From Butyrivibrio sp. (GTDB lineage: Bacteria > Bacillota > Clostridia > Lachnospirales > Lachnospiraceae): a DNA stretch of 43,930 bases. Positions 1 to 8,502 of this stretch are shown here, piece by piece; positions within the stretch are counted from its first letter, which is position 1, and every line of letters begins with the position of its first letter. Below the pieces are notes generated by a model. It was not told the DNA's origin and did not search any database. It saw only the letters and a list, made by a program, of their open reading frames with translations. The position numbers were made by a program, and so were the translations under genes. The stretch spans positions 1 through 43,930 of the forward strand of contig SVFY01000025.1 of NCBI GenBank assembly GCA_015056625.1, read 5' to 3'.

Positions 1-121
1 TCCAGGCTATCTAAAACATCTCATGATGTTTTATTCAAAAATCGCTGTTTTTCTATTGACTTTTAATAGTTAGTCTTACTATGTAGATGAAACAGCTACT
101 CCATATGTAGCCCCAGCTCTT
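1..121 (+). other. Upstream edge of the truncated CotH gene
   Basis: No complete gene is visible here. Read in the frame of the CotH gene that starts at 122, codons 74-121 are open and look coding (VDETATPYVAPAL), but a TAG at 71-73 closes the frame. Before the TAG, the same frame holds a 16-codon run from ATG 23 with a hydrophobic stretch (IAVFLLTF), which could be the remains of a signal peptide. No ATG, GTG or TTG lies between the TAG and 122. The window begins here, so what lies upstream is unknown. Confidence 0.45.
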
Positions 122-2002
122 ATGTCTCCTTCATTTTCTGTAGAAGGCGGGTGGTTTTCTGACAACCTCGAAGTGGAACTAAGTGCACCAGAGGGAGATA
201 TCTACTACACAACAGATGGCACCAGGCCAACTGCAGATTCTGCAAAATACGAAGGTCCTATCACTGTTTACAACAGGACTGAAGAGCCCAATGTTTACGC
301 CAACTTAGAGAATACTACTATTGGAGATAATACATACCTTCCCAGCTACAATATCGATAAAGGGACTGTCATAAAGGCTATCGCGATTTCCGACAAGGGC
401 TATAGCAGCATTGCATCTCAAACCTATTTTGTTGGGCTTAATGAAGAAGATTACCTGGGCGTTCCTATCATGTCCATAACTGTAGATCCAGAGGATTTAT
501 GGGGATATGATAAGGGCATCTACGTAATTGGAAAGTCCCTGGATCTTTATGAAAAGAAATTTAATCTGGAGAAAGTGCCCTGGGACTACGTATTTGTAAC
601 CCCTAACTACTCAAAAGAAGGCCGCGGCTGGGAGAGAGATGCTTTCATAGAATATCTTTCCCCTGAGCTCCAAAAACTGTATGAGCAAAATATCGGAATA
701 AGAATACATGGAAACTGGTCAGTGGCTGAGCCTCAGAAGAGCTTTAACATCTTTGCCCGGGAGGAATATGACGGCAACACTTACCTTCAGTACGATTTCC
801 TCAGCACCGGGAAAGACTATACCAGCCTTGCACTTAGAAGTGGTGGCACCAACGATATGTATGCAACCAAGAGCCGTGATGTTTTTAATCAGTCGAGATT
901 TTCAGACAGAGCAGTTGGCATTCAAAGAGCTATACCCTGCAATGTGTTCATAAACGGTGAATACTGGGGAATGTACAATATACAGGAACGCGTTGGTTTT
1001 AACTATATCGAGCAGTACTACGGCGTCCCTGAAAGCAACACGATACTTGTAAAAGACAGTGAATCCCACACAGCTTTTCCTGAAGATGCTGCACTTTTCC
1101 AGGAAGTGTCTGATTTTGCCGCAAGCAATGATCTCTCCATAGAAAAAAACTATAGGCACATGGAGAAACTCATTGATATCCAGAGTTGTATAGACTACTA
1201 CTGTGCAGAAATAATAACAGCCAACGATGATAGTTATCATAAAAACTGGGCAGTCTGGAGAAGCCGGAACGCCGGGCCTTCCCAGTACGAAGACTGCAAA
1301 TGGCGATGGATCCTATGCGATCTTGATCTGACTGACGGTATTAGCTATGAGCGAAACGAATCTTCTTCAGATTCCTTTGTTACCGCAGGTGACGTGAGTC
1401 CTTTAAATGACGATCCACTCTTTATTTCACTTATATCAAACCCTGAATTCAAACAGCGTTTTGTTACGTCCTTCATAGATATCACAGGCTACAATTTTGA
1501 CTATGAAAGGCTGTCAAAAGATCTCATGGCCTGGCGAGACAGGATAAGGACAGCAAATATCCATTCCCAGTGGAGATTTCGCGGAGATTATACGTTCAGT
1601 TCCACATATCCTGACATGGATGAATACACAGCACCATATGATGAGGCCGATCACGATCATGACTTCCAGGTAATAGATGACTTTTTTAAAGACAGAGTGA
1701 TGTACTTAAGGCAATACCTTCTTCAGGATTTTGATCTGCCGGGAGATTACCAGGACATCACCGTTGAATATAAAGGAAGTGGCAGCATTGACTTATCCGT
1801 CAACACTACCACTATCAAAGATTTTTCTGGAACATATAACAACGAAGTATATGATGAATACGATGTGGCACTAAAATGCCAGGTACCTGATGGCGTTCAC
1901 TTTGCCGGGTGGTACATTGGAGGTGAACTTTTCTCCAAGGACACAAGCATCACTATATCTCCGTGGGATCTTACCGGAACAGTCGAGATCAAAACAGAAT
2001 GA
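122..2002 (+). CDS. CotH-kinase family protein, apparently 5'-truncated
   Basis: 626 codons from the first available ATG. The order is a chitobiase-C-terminal/Fn3-like segment (residues ~1-100, 'YYTTDGTRP'), a CotH domain (~100-530) and a C-terminal InlB-like repeat (~550-626, 'FAGWYIGGELFS'). CotH landmarks are present: 'GNWSVAEPQKS' near 195, 'HKNWAVWRS' near 375 and 'WRWILCDLDLTDG' near 393, where the Asp pair should bind metal. CotH proteins are atypical protein kinases; Bacillus CotH phosphorylates spore-coat proteins. Compared with the second CotH of this window (10223-12352) it lacks the signal peptide and lamin-tail domain. ATG 122 has no Shine-Dalgarno sequence (upstream bases are ccagctct), and a TAG stands 17 codons upstream. 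It may be a pseudogene, a gene silenced at its 5' end, or one with a recent nonsense change. It is the only plus-strand gene in the first 27 kb. Confidence 0.8.
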   Translation: MSPSFSVEGGWFSDNLEVELSAPEGDIYYTTDGTRPTADSAKYEGPITVYNRTEEPNVYANLENTTIGDNTYLPSYNIDKGTVIKAIAISDKGYSSIASQTYFVGLNEEDYLGVPIMSITVDPEDLWGYDKGIYVIGKSLDLYEKKFNLEKVPWDYVFVTPNYSKEGRGWERDAFIEYLSPELQKLYEQNIGIRIHGNWSVAEPQKSFNIFAREEYDGNTYLQYDFLSTGKDYTSLALRSGGTNDMYATKSRDVFNQSRFSDRAVGIQRAIPCNVFINGEYWGMYNIQERVGFNYIEQYYGVPESNTILVKDSESHTAFPEDAALFQEVSDFAASNDLSIEKNYRHMEKLIDIQSCIDYYCAEIITANDDSYHKNWAVWRSRNAGPSQYEDCKWRWILCDLDLTDGISYERNESSSDSFVTAGDVSPLNDDPLFISLISNPEFKQRFVTSFIDITGYNFDYERLSKDLMAWRDRIRTANIHSQWRFRGDYTFSSTYPDMDEYTAPYDEADHDHDFQVIDDFFKDRVMYLRQYLLQDFDLPGDYQDITVEYKGSGSIDLSVNTTTIKDFSGTYNNEVYDEYDVALKCQVPDGVHFAGWYIGGELFSKDTSITISPWDLTGTVEIKTE

Positions 2003-2004
2003 TC

Positions 2005-3513
2005 TTAGTCAACCCACACAGTGTAATCCCTGTCAGTCACATATACAGTAAAAACACCAAGCTCTTTTGAATCTATGATCAAAGGAGCTTGTTTTTTTAC
2101 AAAGTCATTGAAGTCTTCCTTTTTGGGTTCTGAGACCACATAGCAGGTCAGTCCATTTGGATCCTTATACGGCGGATACCAAGTTGAATCTGACAGCCAC
2201 TTCACTCCCTCCATCTCAGCAAAAGAGTTTACCGGCCTTACCTTGACCTTGTCGTTACTGATCACAGTGATCATATTGGCGTAGTCAAAAACAGAATATC
2301 CATACTCATAGCCATTCTCTTCCATATAGGCTATAACCTTTTCATACGCCGAAAAAGCCATCTGGTCACCCTTGACCAGGGCCTCATCAAAAGCCATGGC
2401 AGAAGTAATGCCATAGAACACCACCAGAAGTGCAAGGCACATGGTCTTCTCAGGTTTAAACAAATGTATCAAAAGAGCTGTTCCAACTCCCACAATAAAT
2501 ATCTGCATCATATAGTATCTTGGAGCAGATTCTGCTGTTGTAAAAGTCGTGGACAATATTACCACCACAACTCCAAAGGGAATAGGGAGAGCACTCCAAA
2601 GCTCAGGTTTATCCTTAAGCCTGGTGATCGCCAAAACATATCCAAGGACAGCAAGTATCACGAACAGCGCAATCAATAGCGGATATCTGTCGTACCACAA
2701 AACAGACTTACAAAACGGAAGTACTATATCAAAAAACTTCTCAGGTGCATGTCTGATATTTCTTGAAACATCAGATACCATGTGGGTTCCAAATACTTTA
2801 AAAGAGACAACTGACCCCAGAGAGATAATAGCCACCCACGAAGTGATCTTATAGTTTATCTTTTTCTTTTTTATGAAAAGAGCTATCACTCTTAATATCT
2901 CTGCCCCCAGTAGCGGCATGTAAAAAAACATGCTGGCATGCATTCCCTGCATACCATTTACTATCGCCAGCGGAACAGTAACAATAATACCAATAAGCGG
3001 CAGTTTATCCTTTTTTAATGCCCTTGCATATATTCCAAGCACCAGGAACATACAGATAAAATGCCCCGTGTAGTAAGCAGCATATAAAAAGATATGTCTC
3101 TGGATCTCACTTTCAGGCGTAGCAAGCACAAACGTAAGAAGTATGGCTACCATACTCTCCAAAAACGATAAGCCTATCTGCCTGTTGAAAAACAGCATAG
3201 CCCCAACCAGTGCTACAACCATAAGAGTAGTGGCAAGTCCCATGGCAGCATTAAGATCAAAAGCTGTCACAGGATACAAAAACGAAGCCAGCATTGGGGA
3301 TGCTATGATCCTTCTACCTGTAGACATCTGCCAGGTAGATGGCTGTGTATGTCCATTTTCATACAGGACTTTTGCAAGCAGCGTCTCAGAGGCCGTATCC
3401 GATTCCATATTGGCTGTATAGTGGTATAAATTGGCATCTGCAAATATATAAAACACCCATGCCAGCACCATCAAAAGAGCTACTGCCAGGAGCCTGTTAA
3501 TTACCTTCGACAT
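2005..3513 (-). CDS. Polytopic membrane protein, GT-C glycosyltransferase-like
   Basis: 502 aa. An N-terminal membrane helix is followed by an outside loop with an acidic pair ('NMESDTASETLLAK'), then about ten more helices and a soluble C-terminal stretch of about 100 residues. This is the layout of GT-C glycosyltransferases, which transfer sugars from polyprenyl-phosphate donors on the outer face of the membrane. I do not recognise a specific family. ATG 3513 is chosen because GGAGG precedes it by 7 nt; a longer frame from 3561 has no such signal and would overlap the neighbour further. The start overlaps the upstream gene by 17 nt, implying translational coupling. It is the last gene of the 25-kb minus-strand train, and its stop lies 2 bp from the stop of the convergent CotH gene. 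Donor and acceptor are unknown. Confidence 0.75.
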   Translation of the reverse strand: MSKVINRLLAVALLMVLAWVFYIFADANLYHYTANMESDTASETLLAKVLYENGHTQPSTWQMSTGRRIIASPMLASFLYPVTAFDLNAAMGLATTLMVVALVGAMLFFNRQIGLSFLESMVAILLTFVLATPESEIQRHIFLYAAYYTGHFICMFLVLGIYARALKKDKLPLIGIIVTVPLAIVNGMQGMHASMFFYMPLLGAEILRVIALFIKKKKINYKITSWVAIISLGSVVSFKVFGTHMVSDVSRNIRHAPEKFFDIVLPFCKSVLWYDRYPLLIALFVILAVLGYVLAITRLKDKPELWSALPIPFGVVVVILSTTFTTAESAPRYYMMQIFIVGVGTALLIHLFKPEKTMCLALLVVFYGITSAMAFDEALVKGDQMAFSAYEKVIAYMEENGYEYGYSVFDYANMITVISNDKVKVRPVNSFAEMEGVKWLSDSTWYPPYKDPNGLTCYVVSEPKKEDFNDFVKKQAPLIIDSKELGVFTVYVTDRDYTVWVD

Positions 3514-5305
3514 TTTTGCACCTCCATAAGCAGATTCCCGCAAAGAAAGGTAGTATCTCACTTAATCCTATCACGTACCTGGTGGCCTGTGTAGGAATTG
3601 ATAAGTAAAGTGACAGATAATATAGCAGAACCGGAGAAGCCACAATAACAAGGTTTCCCTTTTTATTTCTAATAGCAAGACAGATCAGAACGATATAGCA
3701 AAACTGCGATAATCCCCCTCGCCATACAATTGATCTGTATATTGGAAGATCGGCAGAAAAATCCGTAAATGCCTTGATCAAAGTGGTGAAGCCATTTTCT
3801 TTTACAGACTCTGTGAACTCTTCGTACTCCCCCGGCCTTAAAAAAGCCTGCACAAGATCAGATTCTATGCTGTCCTGAGGTCTTGTGATCTCCCAGAGGA
3901 TCGATGTTATATCAGCAAAGTTACCTATGTATTTCACCGGATGACTCACAAGAAGCTGGAAGTTTGTCTTGATAAATGCCGGTCCATAAACAGACTCTGG
4001 TACTGGAGTCGGATCACTTACAATCACTCCCCAGTCCCTTGATACAGGGTCTGCATTGTATCTTGTATGCTCAGCCCTCCAGTTTTCAACAGGTGAAAAG
4101 AGCTCATAAGCAGCTATCTGTTCATCTGTAAGTTCCACATCTTCATCAGCTGCCATAGCGCCCATCATATACATAGGAACCGTATACTTGATGTAATCAG
4201 GGTTTGGAATGGCATGAAGAGTCCACCTTCCAAGGAGCACCACTATCAGAAAATACCCAAGCGTAGAGGTCCCAATGATAAGAGCTGTGATCCTGGTTCT
4301 GTCCATTCTTTTTACCACAAAAAAATACACCAGCAGGACCACCAGAGACACAAGGCAGATCATAAATCCAGCGTGTCTGAAAATAGAAGTTCCAAGAAAG
4401 AACACTACTGCAAAAACTACATCTGTCACTCTCACCTTGTCACGGAACATGAGCATATATATACTCACACATGCACCAAACAGTGATATCACAAACATTG
4501 TGTCCTTGTTCATTCCCTGCAGATGCATAAGGGGACTAAAGAAAAGAAGTGTGAATACCACATACATCCATAATCCCTTAGCTGTGTAAAACTCAGATAA
4601 TATCTTTAGCGCATAAAAGCTTACAAGCAGATAAAAAAGAACATGAGCCACCTCAACACAGAACAGGGAATTCCATATGAAGGAGCACACCTTAACAAAC
4701 AAGAGGTATCCGATGGTGTGCCACTCATCGTAAACTCCCGTATGAGCCCAGTCCCATATTCCCCAGCCGTCAGGCTCACTAAGGCCTGGATAGGCTGCCA
4801 GGATAAATACAAAAGATATAACTGCAAGTGCCACAAAAGGCCCAGCCACATTACTTTTTCCATTTCCTGTAGTTGTGTGTGTGCAAGCTGCAATGCCAAT
4901 TACAAAGTCCAGGATCTCGCACATTGACACAACTATCCCGACGGGGATCATCACAAACAAAAAGGAATAAACAAATATCTTCCTTGCAATGCCAAGCTCC
5001 AGATACACATCCCACAGGGGATTTTCAAACATCCTGTGCCAGGACAGGGCGATCAAAAAGTACAGGGAAAGAACAAATATCCACCACTGCCTCTTCTTTT
5101 TTTCTGCATGAATGAACCTGACAAGGAAGGAATCAGTGCGGGTAAAAAAAAGAATTCCACCAGATACGAAGACCAACGCTGACATAAACAGACTATCTGT
5201 CACAAACTCCTGTGACATAAGCAAAATAAGTGCTGCGCAAAGCCACAGCACTAGTGCAATTATCCTATTTGGATGTATTTTCTTAATTCTCACCGCCATA
5301 TTCAT
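3497..5305 (-). CDS. Polytopic membrane protein, DUF6020-like (GT-C fold candidate)
   Basis: 602 aa with many membrane helices. After four or five helices an outside loop carries 'YPGLSEPDGWGIWDW', followed by 'DEWHTIGYLL'; the same arrangement ('SDDW...WQPIFHTWL') is in the protein at 13832-15754, so the two look like members of one DUF6020-like family. The segment from about residue 370 to 480 is soluble and probably extracellular. ATG 5305 is preceded by GGAG at 7 nt and gives a 23-nt overlap with the upstream gene; an internal ATG at 5299 and a longer frame from 5377 are less likely. The context suggests glycosyl transfer from a lipid-linked donor. That is inference; the family has no settled biochemical role that I know of. 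Confidence 0.75.
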   Translation of the reverse strand: MNMAVRIKKIHPNRIIALVLWLCAALILLMSQEFVTDSLFMSALVFVSGGILFFTRTDSFLVRFIHAEKKKRQWWIFVLSLYFLIALSWHRMFENPLWDVYLELGIARKIFVYSFLFVMIPVGIVVSMCEILDFVIGIAACTHTTTGNGKSNVAGPFVALAVISFVFILAAYPGLSEPDGWGIWDWAHTGVYDEWHTIGYLLFVKVCSFIWNSLFCVEVAHVLFYLLVSFYALKILSEFYTAKGLWMYVVFTLLFFSPLMHLQGMNKDTMFVISLFGACVSIYMLMFRDKVRVTDVVFAVVFFLGTSIFRHAGFMICLVSLVVLLVYFFVVKRMDRTRITALIIGTSTLGYFLIVVLLGRWTLHAIPNPDYIKYTVPMYMMGAMAADEDVELTDEQIAAYELFSPVENWRAEHTRYNADPVSRDWGVIVSDPTPVPESVYGPAFIKTNFQLLVSHPVKYIGNFADITSILWEITRPQDSIESDLVQAFLRPGEYEEFTESVKENGFTTLIKAFTDFSADLPIYRSIVWRGGLSQFCYIVLICLAIRNKKGNLVIVASPVLLYYLSLYLSIPTQATRYVIGLSEILPFFAGICLWRCKNVEGN

Positions 5306-6755
5306 AACTAAGCTCCACAATGAACTGGTTACCCTTGTTGTATATCTTATGATAAGCTGACTGCTGGACCAGCTCAAAGCCTGTGCTGTCCAGATCTTTT
5401 ACATTCTCAATACCTTCAAGCTTTAAATATCTGTAAAAATAGTAATTGTTCCAGGCACTATCTGTCTGGGCGAAGTATATTGGGGTCATTGTCCTTATAA
5501 GATCATAGTCATAGGGGAGACTCTCGATCACCGGACAATAGCCTATGGTACCCTTTATTTCAACCTCACGTTTATCACAATCAATATATTCCTCAAGATC
5601 AGTTAAGTCATAGGCAACTTCCTGCATCATGAACTCTGTGTATCTTCTCTGTTCAAAGAGTGCATTGCCATAGGTGAATGAAAATGCAAAGAAGCACCAC
5701 GCAAGAACCACAGCAATAACCTTGCCCGGATAAGCGATAAAGCTGTTATGCTGCGCTATAACAGCACTCATGATGGCAAGCAGTACGCAGAAGCCATACA
5801 TGGACCTTGGAAATAAAAGAGGGTTCCTAAGAACAATATATGGTCCGATAACAAGAACGCACATAAGCCCAAAGGTCACAGCAAAACACAAAAGAGTCTG
5901 ATACCACTTCTTAGCCGATATCTTCATGCAGGTAACAAAAAATGCTATTACCAAAAGAACTACAAATATGTTCCACCACTTGGCAAAATCGCCAACTACT
6001 GTCAGATACAGAGTCTTAAGGTTATTTATGACTGTTGGAAACAGCTCCGTGATCCCTGCAGCACTGTTTTCAAAGTATTCATCGCCTTCAACTTTTTTCA
6101 TGAGGAATACATAGAAAAATCCCAGTGATAACAGATATGTTACAGCCGAAATACCAATAAACTTTAAAGCATCCTTAAGCTCTTTTTCCCCTTTGATATA
6201 TGCAAGAAAAGAAAGCATCAAAACCATCATTGGAAGGATACCACTGGAAGCCTGATAGGTCATGCAAATGCCAAGAGTACACAAAACTATCGCCACGATA
6301 TATTTCCATAGTTCATCCTTCCACAATAAGGGGAGAAATCCAAGAAGTACCGATAATGCCATGAATGGTGCATCAATCTTGTAGGACATGTTCATAAGAA
6401 AATATGGTGACATCATCATAACTGCACAGGCAAGGGAAAGGATATCAATTTTGCTCTCTCTCCTTATAAACCACAGCAAAAGAACTGCAGCAACTGCCAG
6501 AAACAAACAGCCAAGGATCTGAGTCATGGGAGAAGCATCAGTAATGCGCTTATTGGCATTGATAAGAGGAGATATGATATCTGCCAGGTATCTGCTGTCG
6601 AAGGCGTTACCCGTATACCCTTCCATATTCCTGCCCATGTCATCAGCATAGAGATAGTTAGCTCTTAAGATTGCTGATATCTGAAGAACATACATCAAAA
6701 AAATCACAAGTATGCTGTTTTTATTTTCTTTGATCCACTTAAGCATAAGCTGCAC
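5283..6755 (-). CDS. GtrII-like glucosyltransferase-domain membrane protein
   Basis: 490 aa, polytopic. The N-terminal part matches the Glucos_trans_II (GtrII-type) pattern: a first helix, then 'YADDMGRNMEGYTG' with the acidic pair, then 'DSRYLADIISPLIN'. GtrII proteins of phage and Shigella move glucose from undecaprenyl-phosphate-glucose onto O-antigen outside the membrane; here the acceptor would be a surface glycan. A C-terminal soluble stretch of about 100 residues follows the last helix. The start is uncertain: GTG 6755 sits only 3 nt after GAGGA, while ATG 6746 (487 aa) is 12 nt after it. The gene follows its upstream neighbour by 16 bp and overlaps the downstream one, so it is part of the same transcript. 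Confidence 0.8.
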   Translation of the reverse strand: MQLMLKWIKENKNSILVIFLMYVLQISAILRANYLYADDMGRNMEGYTGNAFDSRYLADIISPLINANKRITDASPMTQILGCLFLAVAAVLLLWFIRRESKIDILSLACAVMMMSPYFLMNMSYKIDAPFMALSVLLGFLPLLWKDELWKYIVAIVLCTLGICMTYQASSGILPMMVLMLSFLAYIKGEKELKDALKFIGISAVTYLLSLGFFYVFLMKKVEGDEYFENSAAGITELFPTVINNLKTLYLTVVGDFAKWWNIFVVLLVIAFFVTCMKISAKKWYQTLLCFAVTFGLMCVLVIGPYIVLRNPLLFPRSMYGFCVLLAIMSAVIAQHNSFIAYPGKVIAVVLAWCFFAFSFTYGNALFEQRRYTEFMMQEVAYDLTDLEEYIDCDKREVEIKGTIGYCPVIESLPYDYDLIRTMTPIYFAQTDSAWNNYYFYRYLKLEGIENVKDLDSTGFELVQQSAYHKIYNKGNQFIVELSYEYGGEN

Positions 6756-6771
6756 AAATCCTCGTTATTGT

Positions 6772-8475
6772 TTAATTCGACGTCACGCACTTCCAGGCAG
6801 TGGTCTGTCCAAAGGTTACAGGCTCCCAGTCCACATCCACGCCATATTTTTCACTGATGAACTGTCCAAGACACTGCAGAGGTGCTTCATCTCCAAGATA
6901 GTACACGTCATCTCTTTCAAAAAGAGCTCTGATAGGATTAGTGATGCCCTTCTGAACACCATAGTACTGGTCAAAAGGCGCAAAAGCAAATCCTCCCAGA
7001 TCTGACATGTTCTCATAGTAACCGGCGTAGCGTCTGTCTATGGCAAAGATATTGTCTGCTCCCTGCAGGACGCCGTACTCCGCCTTGTTGTAGCACACAA
7101 AGTGGACGCCCTCAAGCTTTGTAAGCTCCACAAACTCATCATAGCGGTTGTCGCCATTAGTGAACCTTGAGTTGTCCACCACAATGGACTTAACAAGGAT
7201 CAAAACCAGAACGCACACAGCCATTGCCACATAGGACAATACATATTTTCTTGAAGGCACATCTCTTTGAGGTGACAACTGCTCCTTACCTTTACCTGCA
7301 AACCTGCTGACAAGATATCCTCCCATCATCAGAATTGTGAGCCAGATGCACAGCTCCGCTCTCCACAGAACTCTCTCAAGGCAAAAGAAATAGTATATCT
7401 CTCCCATACTCACAACGATCATATAGAGCATCTGAAGGATCACATTCAGATCAGCAGTAAGCAGCGCCAATACCAAAACCACAGCAAATGCCATGGCGAT
7501 ATGCTTGCCTGTCAGGGCTGATAAAACCTCTTTGATCGTGAGCTTAATGTATGACGCATCAAATCTCACATAGCTCTTTGCATATTTTTCTCCGATATCA
7601 GCAAGAGCGCAAAGCCTCTCAGAGTTAAACTGCTCTGTGTCATCCCACATCCAGTATCCCTTTACCATTTCAAAATCAGTCTCGGTAAAGCCTGCCGCCT
7701 GGTATTCTTCAGGACTGTCACTGTAAACGTAGCGGTTAAAATCCCTCATGGGAGAAAGAACTTCTTCAGTCTTCCTGAATTCCGCCCAGCCAGGATCTGC
7801 GCTGTTGGACACATGATTTATCAGTGCAATAACGATGCATACAGCAATTGGAATGATCGTCAGCGTATATTTCTTAAAATCTATCTTGTTCTTCTTAATA
7901 ACAAGTTCATACAGTTCATCTACAATAAGAGCTCCTAAAACCACAGGAAGCGCCAGAAGGAACGATTCCCACCTGATGGATAGTCCAAGGATAATGAAAA
8001 AGTATGAAAGAGCCAGCATGCTCTTTTCCCTGACAGTTTTCTTCATCTGCCAGATCAGCATCACAAGACCTACTGACACATATAATGCTGAGCTCTTGGT
8101 GAACTGAATGTGCACATAGAAATCACTCGCAAGGATCAGGTTGATAGCTACAGTAATAACAACCGCTGGATATGTTCGCAGCTTGTCTGTAACAACCATT
8201 GCAAAACCCATAACGGCCAAAAGATCACACACAAGGAAAGACCACAGATAGCAGTTAACGAAGGGGAATATTGCATACAGAACCTTCAAAACATAGCCGT
8301 GGACAACATTCATATGCACAAGGTTGTGCGTGATAGGTCCATAAGCTCCTGCTGCCACCATGTTCATTCCTGCATCGTCATTGACATCGTATGAGACATA
8401 GCCAAAATAGACGCATGCTGCCCATATTATCATCGATATAGCCGCAATAAGCAGCCTCTTTTTCTTTATATCCAT
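6772..8475 (-). CDS. Polytopic membrane protein, GT-C-like ('NDDAGM' motif)
   Basis: 567 aa. One helix precedes 'YDVNDDAGMNMVAAG', an acidic pair placed where GT-C enzymes carry their catalytic base, then 'PITHNLVHMNVVHG' and eight or more helices. A long soluble segment (~residues 245-310) and a C-terminal soluble domain (~450-567) flank the later helices. The early motif recurs in Clostridia surface-polysaccharide loci, but I cannot attach a named family with certainty. ATG 8475 follows GGAGG by 5-6 nt, a strong signal. It lies 27 bp from the upstream gene. Substrate unknown; glycosyl transfer is inferred from topology and neighbours. Confidence 0.75.
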   Translation of the reverse strand: MDIKKKRLLIAAISMIIWAACVYFGYVSYDVNDDAGMNMVAAGAYGPITHNLVHMNVVHGYVLKVLYAIFPFVNCYLWSFLVCDLLAVMGFAMVVTDKLRTYPAVVITVAINLILASDFYVHIQFTKSSALYVSVGLVMLIWQMKKTVREKSMLALSYFFIILGLSIRWESFLLALPVVLGALIVDELYELVIKKNKIDFKKYTLTIIPIAVCIVIALINHVSNSADPGWAEFRKTEEVLSPMRDFNRYVYSDSPEEYQAAGFTETDFEMVKGYWMWDDTEQFNSERLCALADIGEKYAKSYVRFDASYIKLTIKEVLSALTGKHIAMAFAVVLVLALLTADLNVILQMLYMIVVSMGEIYYFFCLERVLWRAELCIWLTILMMGGYLVSRFAGKGKEQLSPQRDVPSRKYVLSYVAMAVCVLVLILVKSIVVDNSRFTNGDNRYDEFVELTKLEGVHFVCYNKAEYGVLQGADNIFAIDRRYAGYYENMSDLGGFAFAPFDQYYGVQKGITNPIRALFERDDVYYLGDEAPLQCLGQFISEKYGVDVDWEPVTFGQTTAWKCVTSN

Positions 8476-8502
8476 AGACTCCTCCAGCTCAGTCCCAAAT
8501 AG

